Shown here: in pieces, positions 12,466 through 26,200 of the stretch
How the letters are laid out: every line of letters starts with the position of its first letter
How positions within the stretch are numbered: the stretch's first letter is position 1
Notes under the pieces: generated by a model
What the model was told of the DNA's origin: nothing
What the model saw: only the letters and a program-made list of their open reading frames with translations
Databases searched by the model: none
Position numbers and translations under genes: made by a program
Source of the DNA: Theropithecus gelada
Lineage: Eukaryota > Chordata > Mammalia > Primates > Cercopithecidae
Direction of reading: 5' to 3'
DNA length: 64,000 nt
Assembly (NCBI RefSeq): GCF_003255815.1
Contig: NW_020257756.1
Location: forward strand, 904,210 to 968,209

Positions 12466-14084
12466 ATTAGTATTTTATTTTCTCATCTGAAATATGTAAA
12501 AATAACAAACTAAGGAGAGTTCTTAATGATAAACACAAAATGTTGGTAGTAATTACTAGATTTCCCATCATATCTCCATTTACATTTATTGTTGCCTCAG
12601 TTCCTGACCATGTTTTGCAAAACATGTTGCAGAATGATTCTTATTCTTCAGGATGGCTAGATTGGGTGACTGTATGCAGCTTCTTTTATTTCCAAACACA
12701 GGGAACCTGTATCAAGCTTGGGCCCATGCTGCTTTATTCTATCTTTAGACTTTTAGAGAATCCAGAATTAGCTTGAATGAGTCTAGACACAAACCATCAA
12801 CCAGCGGCATGTTTCCATAATATTAACCACTTACTTTGAGTTTTGTTGGTGTTGCCTGCTTACGGGAATATTTGAGCTTGGTCTCTAATCACATTTGATG
12901 CATATTTTTACAAATCTCTTATTTGACTAACATGTTCAGTTTAAAATGTATATACCTTTAAGCATGAAACATTAAGTTTGGTTGGTAATGGACTCATTAC
13001 TGTGTTCCAAATATCTGCACAGCGCTAAAAATGAAAATATTGGAACTGTACAATTTGGCAAATTGAAAATACTAACAAATCCTACTGTAGAATGTCCATG
13101 AAAGAAATGTGTTTCCCTTAAACTTATCCTGACAAAAGAGAAACATATAAAAAGATGATGATTCACTAAAAAACTGAACATGCAAGCATCAATTGTAGAA
13201 TCTTAAGGAAGCCGGTAATTCCCTCACACTCTACAGAGGAAATAATTTCTCTACAGAGAAATAACTTTTTTGTTCTTTTAAATTTTTTTCCTTGCTTAAT
13301 TTTAGTCTTCGTTGTAAGGAGAAAGCTCGTTTTCTAGAGGGACCTGGCCGAAGCAATACCTTTTGACAGTGTGGTCAGAAAGAGAGCAAATCTTTCCTTT
13401 TTGTTAAAAACTATTGGCTAATGAACTTCATCTTTTGACTTCTCCCCAGCTTATTTGGATTCCTCAGTTTAACTTCCATTTCTCTTAAAGCACAACGAAA
13501 ACGTTCTAGTTGTTAGGACATCTACCTTAAATGCTAAGAAGATGTTCAAGTTTTTAACTCCTAAGAATAAAAAACGAAATAGCAGGGAAGAGCTAAACTA
13601 GGAGCTAATGGAAGTCGGTTTATTCTATATTAAGAAATTTCTAAATGCAAAAGCTTTATAGCAAGAAACTGATGATCTTATATATGAAAAAATCTTTTTT
13701 TTTTTTTTGGTGAAAGGAAGAGTTCTACGAAAGCAGGTAAATTTACAACCAAATTGTAGGGTAGTAATAGCAAAATCATGGGATTATGTTAATCTAAAAA
13801 ATAAGTAAATGAAAAACTAACATGATTGGTGATGAAATATGGATTGTTTTAATAAATATTTATTTTGAGTGTCTTATTCTATGTTATTTTTAGAGGACTG
13901 CATAAACTATAATTATTGCTGTCTTTGGTGTCCAGCCAGTTCATACCTTCATCTTTCAACAGCACATTTGAGTTGCATGTTATTCTTTATACAGGACTAA
14001 ACAGATCCTGATTTGCAATACATTTCCTATTGCGGAAATGTTACAAAATTATTCAGTGACTGCAGTAATGCTTATATTATAAAT
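12466..14084. other. Intron, no recognisable features
   Basis: AT-rich intronic DNA. I see no exon, RNA gene or transposon that I can name. An A/T homopolymer (13693-13708) is present. Confidence 0.5.
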
Positions 14085-14185
14085 TCATTTTATTGTATTT
14101 AACATATACTAAATGCCAGACACTATTCTGACCACTTAACATATTTTTCATTTATGTCATATGATAATTGAATATTTGTATACTG
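14085..14185 (+). mobile_element. MIR fragment
   Basis: The stretch catatactaaatgccagac and actattctgaccacttaaca follows the MIR consensus (actatgtgccaggcactgtt). It ends about 450 bp before E1. Confidence 0.5.
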
Positions 14186-14641
14186 CTTTAAACCTTAAAA
14201 AATTAAAGAAACTCCATTGATTTGTAGAGTTCCGTGCCGTTTTCTTCTCTTGTTAGCTTTTCTATTACCAATCAACACATTTAATCTCTTTCCTGCTACC
14301 CACACTAATGTGTTAAAACACTTCGTACTTCCTGCAAATATTCTTTTCTTTTTAAAAAATTTTAAAAAAAAATTTCAAAAAGTTGTTTGCTCACTCTACA
14401 TTTTTGGATTATTTACTTCAGTAAAAGATTCCAAAAATTTGCAAAGACGATTTCAACTGCAGATAAATCATTCCATTCTCTTTTTTCCACTTTCGAAAAC
14501 ATTCATTCAATATTAACAGCCAATTCTGCATTCTTTTCTAAGTAATAACGTCAATGGTTAAATGCTTCAAAATTAAGTTCTTACTTTATGATTTTGGTAG
14601 TGTTTTCCATTTTGATGAAATACAAATGTGAAATTTTTCAG

Positions 14642-14747
14642 GTTTATCATACTTAGGTACCATATGTGATCCTTTACAAAGCTGCTTTATTAATGAAGAA
14701 AAAGGACTCATTTCTGCTTTTACTATAGCCCATGAACTTGGGCACAC
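14642..14747 (+). CDS. ADAMTS20: ADAMTS20 exon E1: catalytic domain with start of zinc site
   Basis: This 106-bp exon follows the acceptor aaatttttcag and ends at the donor gtaagt. It reads (G)LSYLGTICDPLQSCF and ends AFTIAHELGHT, with the Thr codon split across the intron. HELGH supplies the first two zinc-binding histidines and the catalytic glutamate of the M12B metzincin site. It enters in phase 2, so at least one coding exon lies further upstream. I saw no such exon in 1-14641. Confidence 0.95.
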
Positions 14748-17700
14748 GTAAGTACCTTCTGTCACCTCCTTAATGTGCATTCTATTTATCTTTGCACAGA
14801 ATGTCTGAAATTCCATCTTCAGTTGAGTAATTAGCACCTTTTTTTCTTCATAAAATGTTATTAGTGTAATTTTCTTCCCTGAAATGCTAACTCTGGCTCT
14901 TTTGTGATCTATGTTAGGTCAGACAGGCTGCACAGATCAACAGACTAAGCAAAGAACTAGAACTTGGGAATTCTTTTATTTCCTTTACTGTATTGGATAC
15001 ATGACAAGCACTTCTGGCCTCTGTCTCTTGTTATCCTATATATGACCAGGTACTGTCCTCTACCATTTTATGGGAGGGCCTGCATGGGCTCCTGGTTCTG
15101 GGGGACTCCCCCAAATATTTGTAATACCAACTCATTTCTTGCTCTCAGTAATGTACCCCAACAGAGGATATTGCCCATGGGAATTTCTTAGTTACTAAAA
15201 GATTTTTTTTTAAGTTTTCACTTTTTCCATAGTTGCTCATAAAAATTTGGGATTCTCTTACCTTTTCCTGCATTACTGAAAAATATGCTGGGGTTCTATG
15301 TTATAAGAATAGAGGCCGTGATTTCTCATGATACCCTTGGAGCTCCCATGGAAAATCAGAAACCCCTACAAATGTATCCTCTGAAAAAAGATTCTAAATA
15401 TACCCCTCAGAACTCCTGGTGTTTCTTTGTTATCTGCTAATAAGGACCTGAGTCTAGAGTTGCCTGTGTTAGTTTGACCACATTTAATTTCCTATTCATG
15501 CCTTGAGATACCATTAGAACATTAAAGGGGAATAATAATTTCAAATGGAGATAATATTTAGTAAACAATCATCTCTTCAGTTCCTTTTTTGCATGGTTAT
15601 ATCTCATAATCATCAACAAGCTACACACTTTATTTTGTAAGTTGTTTATGAAGTGGGGGGATAGGATGAGCAGAATATCTGAGGAGAGTAGAAGTAGTGC
15701 AGCAACATCTGGGTAGCACTGTGTGCTGGTTTTCAAGGCTGCTGACCAGTAGAAGACTATTTTTGCAGAGTACCATCTTAGATATTTGTTTTCTTCCTGT
15801 GAAACTCTTTAGGTGTCTCTAGTATATGGGTAAGTTGTTTAATTTAAAAAATGGTTTAAATACAAATTTTAGCAGGCAAGGATCTGAATTAAGTGGTTTC
15901 AGTGTTCCTTTTAAACTTGAGCTTATACTTGAGATCCCCCCCAGATTGTATAGGATCTGCTGCCGACGTGCTAATTACTTAATAATTAAGTCATGAAGAT
16001 TTGACTGCTCTTTAGGAATGTTTTTATTATTGTAGTTCTGTTAAGCATCACTTAGGAAGTATGGACCTGAAATAGTATTTAGGGTCTTTCAGATAAAATA
16101 GATGGATACTGTAGAATGATGAGAATTGGGGATTCACGAAGTTCTTGTGATATTGTAGCCATAGTCAATGGTCTAGAATTTAGTGTGGTATTAGCTTTAC
16201 CTAATCTCTATCCACACACATCTCTATCCACAACATGGGATATCCATGTCGAACCTGCAGGAACTTTTTTTTAATCAATGCTGTGGTCCATATTGTGATG
16301 AGGTGCAACAGAGTCCAAGTATTTTGATTGTGTAGATTCAGATGCCAGATCACCAGCCTATAATATTTCTCAGCCATCAGGTACTTCTAAACATGAACAT
16401 TGTAAGGCCTTATGGATAGATGGAGTTCAAATTATGATATAAGCGTATTTATCTATATTTTATATTGTATTATAATGTTACTAATATTGTATGCATCTTT
16501 TGATATTCCTTTTAAGTGTTTATTTTTATTTTTAGACTTGGTGTTCAACATGATGATAGTCCTAGATGTAGAGAAATGAATGTTATGCAATATCATGTAA
16601 TGGCCCCTGTTTTAAGTTTTCACATGAGTCCTTGGAGCTGGTCAAACTGTAGTCGGAAATACATTACTGAATTCCTAGAGTAAGTAAATTTATGTTACAT
16701 AATTGAACATGTATTCGATTATAAGATTTGAAATCGATATTTTTAAAAGTAGTTCAATTTCTGTTTAACTTTTTCTTGTTTAAATTTATGTTTACTTTCA
16801 CTGTACAAATGGATGTTTAAGAACAAGAAGAGTTGTGTGTGTGTGTGTATACATATATATATATAATTTCACTCTTTAAAATTAATATTTTTATTGTAGT
16901 TCAGACCTAGCTATTATTTTTTTATCCTGGATTATTTCTTGTGATGAAAACTATGTTTGATGGGAGACTTATGGGAATTCCAGTTTCCTTATGTGTTTTT
17001 GAGTTTTTTCGAAGTGACTAGGTAATATTTTGAGAGAAATTTTTGTGGCTGAAGTTTGAGGTGCCCCTGAAGGACAGAGAATAGCTAAAGTCAAACTATG
17101 AATTATTCTGATAGTTCTCTAAAGTCACAGAGATGTCGAGTCTCTAACTTTACATAGTCTTTCAGGAGCTCTTTGTAGCTCTGAAGAGAGGTAGTAGATC
17201 CAGGTTTTTCTTGCTTTCTCCACCTTCCTTCAGGTTTCTCTGCTTCCCAATTTCTTTTATCCAAATGGTGTTTATTACTCAGTCACTGAAACTTTTCCAA
17301 AAGGCAAGCCTGAGCTCCTTCCCAATAATCTTTTTGTATAAATATAACACTACTTCACTTCTTCTACTGATATATTCTAACCATCAATTTAACAGTGTTA
17401 GTATTTTCTAATTCCTTCTCTCTGTATGAAACCTAAGGGAACAAATAAAATCATGCTTTGGAATATATATTTATAAATATATCCTCGAATTATAACTAAC
17501 AGTGATAATACATACTTCTATGGGAGCTTGACTTAAAAGCACAACTTATATTTGCTGATCTGTACAGAATTGTATGTAGCTTTGTTCAATGGTTAAAAAT
17601 ACTGACGTGACATGTAAAAATACCAATGGTGTGCTTTTCTCTTTAGAAGACAGTAGTATTTTGATTTTCTTCAAAGAAAATTTTTTTTTTTTAATTATAC

Positions 17701-20700
17701 TTTAAGTTCTAGGGTACATGAGCATAACGTGCAGGTTTGTTACATATGTATACTTGTGCCATGTTGGTGTGCTGCACCCATCAACTCGTCAGCACCCATC
17801 AACTCGTCATTTACATCAGGTATAACTCCCAGTGCAATCCCTCCCCCCTCCCCACTCCCTGTGATAGGCCCCGGTGTGTGATGTTCCCCTTCCCAAGTCC
17901 AAGTGATCTCATTGTTCAGTTCCCACCTATAAGTGAGAACATGCGGTGTTTGGTTTTCTGTTCTTGTGATAGTTTGCTAAGAATGATGGATTCCAGCTGC
18001 ATCCATGTCCCTACAAAGGACACAAACTCATCCTTTTTATGGCTGCATAGTATTCCATGGTGTATATGTGCACATTTTCTTAATCCATTCTGCCACTGAT
18101 GGACATTTGGGTTGATTCCAAGTCTTTGCTATTGTGAATAGTGCTGCAATAAACATACGTGTGCATGTGTCTTTATAGCAGCATGATTTATAATCCTTTG
18201 GGTATATACCCAGTAATGGGATGGCTGGGTCATATGGTACATCTAGTTCTAGATCCTTGAGAAATCGCCATACTGTTTTCCATAATGGTTGAACTAGTTT
18301 ACAATCCCACCAACAGTGTAAAAGTGTTCCTATTTCTCCACATCCTCTCCAGCACCTGTTGTTTCCTGACTTTTTAATGATTGCCATTCTAACTGGTGTG
18401 AGATGGTATCTCACTGTGGTTTTGATTTGCATTTCTCTGATGGCCAGCGATGATGAGCATTTTCTCATGTGTCTGTTGGCTGTATGAATGTCTTCTTTTG
18501 AGAAATGTCTGTTCATATTCTTTGCCCACTTTTTGATGGGGTTGTTTGGTTTTTTCTTGTAAATTTGTTTGAGTTCTTTGTATGTTCTGGGTATTAGCCC
18601 TTTGTCAGATGAGTAGATTGCAAAAACTTTCTCCCATTCTGTAGGTTGCCTGTTCACTCTGATGGTAGTTTCTTTGGCTGTGCAGAAGCTCTTTAGTTTA
18701 ATTAGATCCTATTTGTCAATTTTGGCTTTTGCTGCCGTTGCTTTTGGTGTTTTAGACATGAAGTCCTTGCCCATGCCTATGTCCTGAATGGTACTACCTA
18801 GGTTTTCTTCTAGGGTTTTTATGGTATTAGGTGTAACATTTAAGTCTCTAATCCATCTTGAATTAATTTTCGTATAAGGAGTAAGGAAAGGATCCAGTTT
18901 CAGCTTTCCACTTATGGCTAGCCAATTTTCCCAGCACCATTTATTAAATAGGGAATCCTTTCCCCATTTCTTGTTTCTCTCAGGTTTGTCAAAGATCAGA
19001 TGGCTGTAGATGTGTGGTATTATTTCTGAGGACTCTGTTCTGTTCCATTGGTCTATATCTCTGTTTTGGTACCAGTACCATGCTGTTTTGGTTACTGTAG
19101 CCTTGTAGTATAGTTTGAAGTCAGGTAGCGTGATGCCTCCAGCTTTGTTCTTTTGACTTAGGATTGTCTTGGAGATGCGGGCTCTTTTTTGGTTCCATAT
19201 GAACTTTAAAGCAGTTTTTTCCAATTCTGTGATGAAACTCATTGGTAGCTTGATGGGGATGGCATTGAATCTATAAATAACCTTGGGCAGTATGGCCATT
19301 TTCACGATATTGATTCTTTCTATCCATGAGCATGGTATGTTCTTTCCTCTTTTATTTCACTGAGCAGTGGTTTGTAGTTCTCTTTGAAGAGGTCCTTTAC
19401 ATCCCTTGTAAGTTGGATTCCTAGGTATTTTATTCTCTTTGAAGCAATTGTGAATAGAAGTTCATTTATGATTTGGCTCTCTGTTTGTCTGTTACTGGTG
19501 TATAAGAATGCTTATGATTTTTGCACATTAATTTTGTATCCTGAGACTTTGCTGAAGTTGCTTATCAGCTTAAGGAGATTTTGGGCTGAGACAATGGGGT
19601 TTTCTAAATATACAATCATGTCATCTGCAAAGAGGGACAATTTGACTTCTTCTTTTCCTAACTGAATACCCTTGATTTCTTTCTCTTGCCTGATTGACCT
19701 AGCCAGAACTTCCAACACTATGTTGAATAGGAGTGGTGAGAGGGGGCATCCCTGTCTTCTGCCAGTTTTCAAAGGGAATGTTTCCAGTTTTTGCCCATTC
19801 AGTATGATATTGGCTGTGGGTTTGTCATAAATTGCTCTTATTATTTTGAGGTACGTTCCATCATTACCGAATTTATTGAGAGTTTTTAGCATGAAGGGCT
19901 GTTGAATTTTGTCAAAAGCCTTTTCTGCATCTATTGAGATAATCATGTGGTTCTTGTCTTTGGTTCTGTTTATATGCTGGATTACGTTTATTGATTTGCG
20001 AATGTTGAACCAGCCTTGCATCCCAGGGATGAAGCCCACTTGATCATGGTGGATAAGCTTTTTGATGTGCTGCTGAATCCGGTTTGCCAGTATTTTATTG
20101 AGGATTTTTGCATCGATGTTCATGAGGGATATTGGTCTAAAATTCTCTTTTTTTGTTGCGTCTCTGCCAGGCTTTGGTATCAGGATGATGTTGGCCTCCT
20201 AAAATGAGTTAGGGAGGATTCCCTCTTTTTCTATTGATTGGAATAGTTTCAGAAGGAATGGTACCAGCTCCTCCTTGTACCTCTGGTAGAATTCAGCTGT
20301 GAATCCATCTGGTCCTGGACTTTTTTTGGTTGGTAGGCTCTTAATTATTTCCTCAATTTCAGAGCCTGCTATTGGTCTATTCAGGGATTCAACTTCTTCC
20401 TGGTTTAGTCTTGGAAGAGTGTAAGTGTCCAGGAAATTATCCATTTCTTCTAGATTTTCTAGTTTATTTGCGTAGAAGTGTTTATAGTATTCTCTGATGG
20501 TAGTTTGTATTTCTGTGGGGTCGGTGGTGATATCCCCTTTATCATTTTTTATTGCGTCTATTTGATTCTTCTCTCTTTTCTTCTTTATTTGTCTTGCTAG
20601 CGGTCTGTCAATTTTGTTGATCTTTTCAAAAAACCAACTCCTGGATTCATTGATTTTTTGGAGGGTTTTTTGTGTCTCTATCTCCTTCAGTTCTGCTCTG

Positions 20701-23253
20701 ATCTTAGTTATTTCTTGCCTTCTGCTAGCTTTGGAATGTGTTTGCTCTTGCTTCTCTAGTTCTTTTAATTGTGATGTTAGAGTGTCAATTTTAGATCTTT
20801 CCTGCTTTCTCTTGTGGGCATTTAGTGCTATAAATTTCCCTCCACACACTGCTTTAAATGTGTCCCAGAGATTCTGGTATGTTGTATCTTTGTTCTCATT
20901 GGTTTCAAAAAACATCTTTATTTCTGCCTTCATTTCATTATGTACCCAGTAGTCATTCAGGAGTAGGTTGTTCATGTAGTTGAGCGGTTTTGAGTGAGTT
21001 TCTTAGTCCTGAGTTCTAGTTTGATTGCACTGTGGTCTGAGAGACAGTTTGTTATAATTTTTGTTCTTTTCTATTTGGTGAGGGGTGCTTTACTTCCAAC
21101 TATGTGGTCAATTTTGGAATAAGTGTGATGTGGTGCTGAGAAGAATGTATATTCTGTTGATTTGGGGTGGAGAGTTCTATAGATGTCTATTAGGTCTGCT
21201 TGCTGCAGAGATGAGTTCAATTCCTGGATATCCTTGTTAACTTTCTGTCTCGTTGATCTGTCTAATGTTGACAGTGGAGTGTTGAAGTCTCCCATTATTA
21301 TTGTATGGGAGTCTAAGTCTCTTTGTAAGTCTCTAAGGACTTGCTTTATGAATCTGGGTGCTCCTGTATTGGGTGCATATATATTTAGGATAGTTAGCTC
21401 TTCCTGTTGAATTGATCCCTTTACCATTATGTAATGGCCTTCATTGTCTCTTTTGATCTTTGATGGTTTAAAGTCTGTTTTATCAGAGACTAGTATTGCA
21501 ACCCCTGCTTTTTTTTGTTCTCCATTTGCTTGGTAGATCTTCCTCCATCCCTTTATTTTGAGCCTACGCGTGTGTCTGCATGTGAGATGGGTCTCCTGAA
21601 TACAGCAGACTGATGGGTCTTGACTCTTTATCCAGTTTGCCAGTCTGTGTCTTTTAATTGGAGCATTTAGTCCATTTACATTTAAGGTTAATATTGTTAT
21701 GTGTGAATTTGATCCTGCCATTATGATATTAGCTGGTTATTTTGCTCGTTAGTTGATGCAGTTTCTTCCTAGCCTCGATGGTCTTTACATTTTGGCATGT
21801 TTTTGCAATGGCTGGTACCGGTTGTTCCTTTCCATGTTTAGTGCTTCCTTCAGGGTCTCTTGTAAGGCAGGCCTGGTGGTGACAAAATCGCTAAGCTTTT
21901 GCTTATCTGTAAAGGATTTTATTTCTCCTTCACTTATGAAACTTAGTTTGGCTGGATATGAAATTCTGTGTTGAAAATTCTTTTCTTTAAGAATGTGAAT
22001 ATTGCCCCCCACTCTCTTCTGGCTGTAGAGTTTCTGCCGAGAGATCTGCTGTTAGTCTGATGGGCTTCCCTTTGTGTGTAACCCGACCTTTCTCTCTGGC
22101 TGCCCTTAAGATTTTTTCCTTCATTTCAACTTTGGTGAATCTGGCAATTATGTGTCTTGGAGTTGCTCTTCTTGAGGAGTATCTTTGTGGCGTTCTCTGT
22201 ATTTCCTGAATTTGAATGTTGGCCTGCCCTACTAGGTTGGGGAAGTTCTCCTGGATGATATCCTGAAGAGTGTTTTCCAACTTGGTTCCATTTTCCCCCT
22301 CACTTTCAGGCACCCCAATCAGACATAGATTTGGTCTTTTTACATAATCCCATACTTCTTGCAGGCTTTGTTCATTTCTTTTTCCTCTTTTTTCTTTTGG
22401 TTTCTCTTCTCGCTTCATTTCATTCATTTGATCCTCAATCGCTGATACTCTTTCTTCCAGTTGATCGAGTCGGTTACTGAAGCTTGTGCATTTGTCACGT
22501 ATTTCTCGTGTCATGGTTTTCATCTCTTTCATTTTGTTTATGACCTTCTCTGCATTAATTACTCTAGCTATCAATTCTTCCACTTTTTTTTCAAGATTTT
22601 TAGTTTCTTTGCGCTGGGTACGTAATTCCTCCTTTAGCTCTGAGAAGTTTGATGGACTGAAGCCTTCTTCTCTCATCTCGCCAAAGTCATTCTCCGTCCA
22701 GCTTTGATCCGTTGCTGGCGATGAGCTGCGCTCCTTTGCAGGGGGAGATGCGCTCTTATTTTTTGAATTTCCAGCTTTTCTGCCCTCCTTTTCTCCATCT
22801 TTGTGGTTTTTTCTGCCTCTGGTCTTTGATGATGGTGATGTACTGATGGGGTTTTGGTGTAGGTGTCCTTCCTGTTTGATAGTTTTCCTTCTAACAGTCA
22901 GGACCCCCAGCTGTAGGTCTGTTGGAGATTGCTTGAGGTCCACTCCAGACCCTGTTTGCCTGGGTATCAGCAGCAGAGGCTGCAGAAGATAGAATATTGC
23001 TGAACAGCGAGTGTACCTGTCTGATTCTGGCTTTGGAAGCTTCCTCTCATGGGTGTACTCCACCCTGTTAGGTGTGGGGTGTCAGACTGCCCCTAGTGGT
23101 GGATGTCTCCCAGTTAGGCTACTCAGGGGTCAGGGACCCACTTGAGCAGGCAGTCTGTCCCTTCTCAGATCTCAACCTCCGTTTTGGGAGATCCACTGCT
23201 CTCTTCAAAGCTGTCAGACAGAGTCGTTTGCGTCTGCAGAGGTTTCTGCTGCT

Positions 23254-23287
<34 letters not shown>

Positions 23288-26200
23288 GCTGTGCCCTGTC
23301 CCCAGAGGTGGAGTCTACAGAGACAGGCAGGTTTCCTTGAGCTGCTGTGAGCTCCACCCAGTTGGAGCTTCCCAGAGGCTTTGTTTACCTACTTAAGCCT
23401 CAGCAATGGTGGGCGCCCCTCCCCCAGCCTCCATGCTGCCTTGTGGTTAGATCGCAGACTGCTGTGCTAGCAATGAGGGAGGCTCCGTGGGCGTGGGACC
23501 CCCCACCCCCGGCCAGGTTTGGGATATAATCTCCTGGTGTGCCCGTTTGCTTAAAGCGCAGTATTGGGGTGGGAGTTACCTGATTTTCCAGGTGTTGTGT
23601 GTCTCAGTTCCCCTGGCTAGGAAAAGGGATTCCCTTCCCCCTTGCGCTTCCCAGGTGAGGCGATGCCTTGCCCTGCTTCAGCTCTCACTGGTCGGCTGCA
23701 GCAGTTGACTAGTAAGATGAACCCAGTACCTCAGTTGAAAATGCAGAAATCACCGGTCATCTGTGTCGGTCGCGCTGGGAGTTGGAGACTGGAGCTGTTC
23801 CTATTAGGCCATCTTGCTCCGCCCCCCAGGAAATTTTTAAGGTTACATGTTCATTTAATTGGAAAATTTATATTTTTCCTTTAGCCAGTAAAATTTTTCA
23901 AAAAAAGATTTATTTTAATTATTACAGTGGGACAAATTGTTGCTCTTAGCCCAATTGGAATAGCTGTATATTTCCACAGAGTTTTCTGCATACTGGACAT
24001 TGCGTGGTAAATTAGGAGTAATATATATGTTTCTCATGCTTTTTCCTAAGTCATTCAAACCTATCATGTATTCTGATAGCATGCTAAAAATATATTACCA
24101 CTGTCAATTTACAGATGAGGAGACTGTGGTTCAGGGAGATAGGGAGATTAAAAAATTTGTCCATGGCCATGCATCTTGGGAATTGATGGAACCAAAATAT
24201 AAGCTCCCAAAACCAGTGATCGATTCTGCTATATTCCCTCCTCGAAAGACCTCTTGAGGTGGAGACAGCATACAACTTTTTGAAGCTTCTTTGTTGTTGT
24301 TTAGGACTAGGAATATACTTTCTCAAGTGATTTTAAAACTTGTTTTTCCAACATTTTAACAGTTAGTCATTACACTTGAGGCATTACTATTGCATAGCAA
24401 AGTAGACCAAAAGTGTGATATGGATGTATGTTTCATAAATAATGTTCTGATGAATTTCTGTTTATTGCTTATTATTTTTTAAAATTGCCACCTTCAAGGT
24501 GGTTGTGGGGATCAAGTGCAAACATGCATATTAAAGGTCCTTTGTAAGCTGTGAGGTCATCCTTATGTGTAGGAACATTGCTATACTGATAGTGATGTGA
24601 GTTGGTTTTTTAAGTTATGAATAAATACTGATATTCTCTTTGAAAGTAAAGAACTACAGAAAATGTGATAAAGAATCATACTGGAATGCATCCATTGTAT
24701 TCGTAATGTTGTATTTTCTGTCATTGGTACAGTACTGGCTACGGGGAATGTCTTCTTGACAAACCAGATGAAGAAATATATAATCTGCCTTCAGAACTTC
24801 CTGGATCACGATATGATGGAAACAAGCAGTGTGAACTTGCGTTTGGTCCTGGGTCACAAATGTGTCCCCATATAGTAAGAAAAGATAATTCCTTTATTTT
24901 GTTTGAAAACTACCATAAAGTTATGCTTAGAATATATTTCAAAATGTGTTTATTCTCTTGAACTAAATATAGCTTTTAAGTCTGATAATTTAGTATTCGT
25001 CAAAAAGAGGTTTAAAAAAGGAAAATTAAAACTTATTGACTACTTATTATGTGTCAGGTACTGTTTGGGGTACTTAAAACTTATCTTTGTTAACTCTCAC
25101 AAATCCCTATGCAGTATTCTCATTTAGAAAATAGGGAAGTTATATAATTTGAAAATTAAAAGCATTGAAATATTAATTTTCAAATGATATTATTTCGAGT
25201 TGAAGGAGAAAATATAGGTGTTTTGAATCTGAATTGTTTTAAAGGCACCAGGAATCTAACTAATAGAGTGCATTTTCCTTTACATATATTTGAATCCAAA
25301 AGAATTAAATTTGGAGCATATTGTTTAGTTTTCATTGAGCTATTATTTTATAATATTTTGAGGATTTTTCATAGACGAGATACTTTTTTCATTGAAATAG
25401 TTGATCCTAACACTTTTATTGGATCTATAATTATGATTTTCTTTTATATGGGTGTAAATTTAGGATTTAGTTTAGAATAAATGTCACTGCTTTTGTGAAT
25501 CCATGCTTTACTTTTCCATGTAGAGTACTCATTCAGTTTTCCTTATTCCCTATATATTTTTGCCTAATTGCTTCCCTACCTACTAGGTTGTGAGGATCAT
25601 TGGACCACGAATGGTCCAATGACTTACTCAGTCATTAAAATAAATATCTATGTCTATTCCGAGAGTCCAGTTTAGGATTTGTCACACAGTACATGCCACA
25701 AAATAAATGCTTATTGAATGTTGAATGAATGGATTAATTAGAGAATGCAGGACAGGCAAAGCTCATTTCACATAGTGACTATTCTTCCTAAAACCTTAAA
25801 TTTCAATAAGCCTTTAAACATTCACGGTGACGTGGGGAAGATTTACCTTAAAATATCATTATAAAAGATACATTTCTTTCCAATCTGATTTAGACACTAA
25901 ATAAATTTTGAATTTAAATTCAAAAAAAGAAATGAATCATATTGGGTATAGCTCATATGACCCTCTGTGGACTTTTGTTTCTTTCGAAAACTTCAGAGCC
26001 CTTTGTTCAAATGTTGAAAGTATGCATTATATTCACAAAATAGGAAACTTCAGTATACATTATACATTATTTCAATGCAGATTATTCATACATTCTACCA
26101 TTGTATCGAAAGCGGCTTCTGGCAACTTCTTATGAATAACATTTAACAATAAAAAGTTCTTTAGAAAAATATCTTGCAAAGAGAGAAAACTATCTCAAAT

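Larger units (their letters stand above)
17681..23827 (-). mobile_element. Full-length antisense L1 (young, L1PA/Old World monkey type), mutated
   Basis: About 6.1 kb running from a T12 tail (the antisense poly-A) to the 5' end ggccatcttgctccgcccccc. It has a 3' UTR with polypyrimidine (antisense G-rich) tract, ORF2, ORF1 and a complete 5' UTR. A (GTT)n run sits at 23254-23285. The 3' UTR has an 18-bp tandem duplication at 17774-17809. Both ORFs carry frameshifts, so it should not be autonomous. Its 5' end faces E3. Flanking target duplications are unclear (agaaaattttt at left, aggaaattttt at right). Confidence 0.95.

Noticed and set aside
1..14641. Search for the preceding ADAMTS20 catalytic-domain exon
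   Set aside because: E1 needs an upstream partner, but no acceptor-ORF-donor block encoding the expected catalytic-domain text was found. The intron probably extends beyond the window.
17681..23827. Retrotransposition-competent L1
   Set aside because: Length is complete, but ORF2 is split into at least five blocks and ORF1 has a frameshift.
22801..23884. Plus-strand open frames in the 5' UTR of the full-length L1, including possible L1 ORF0
   Set aside because: ORF0 is encoded on this strand in primate L1, but I could not match any of these frames to it with confidence.
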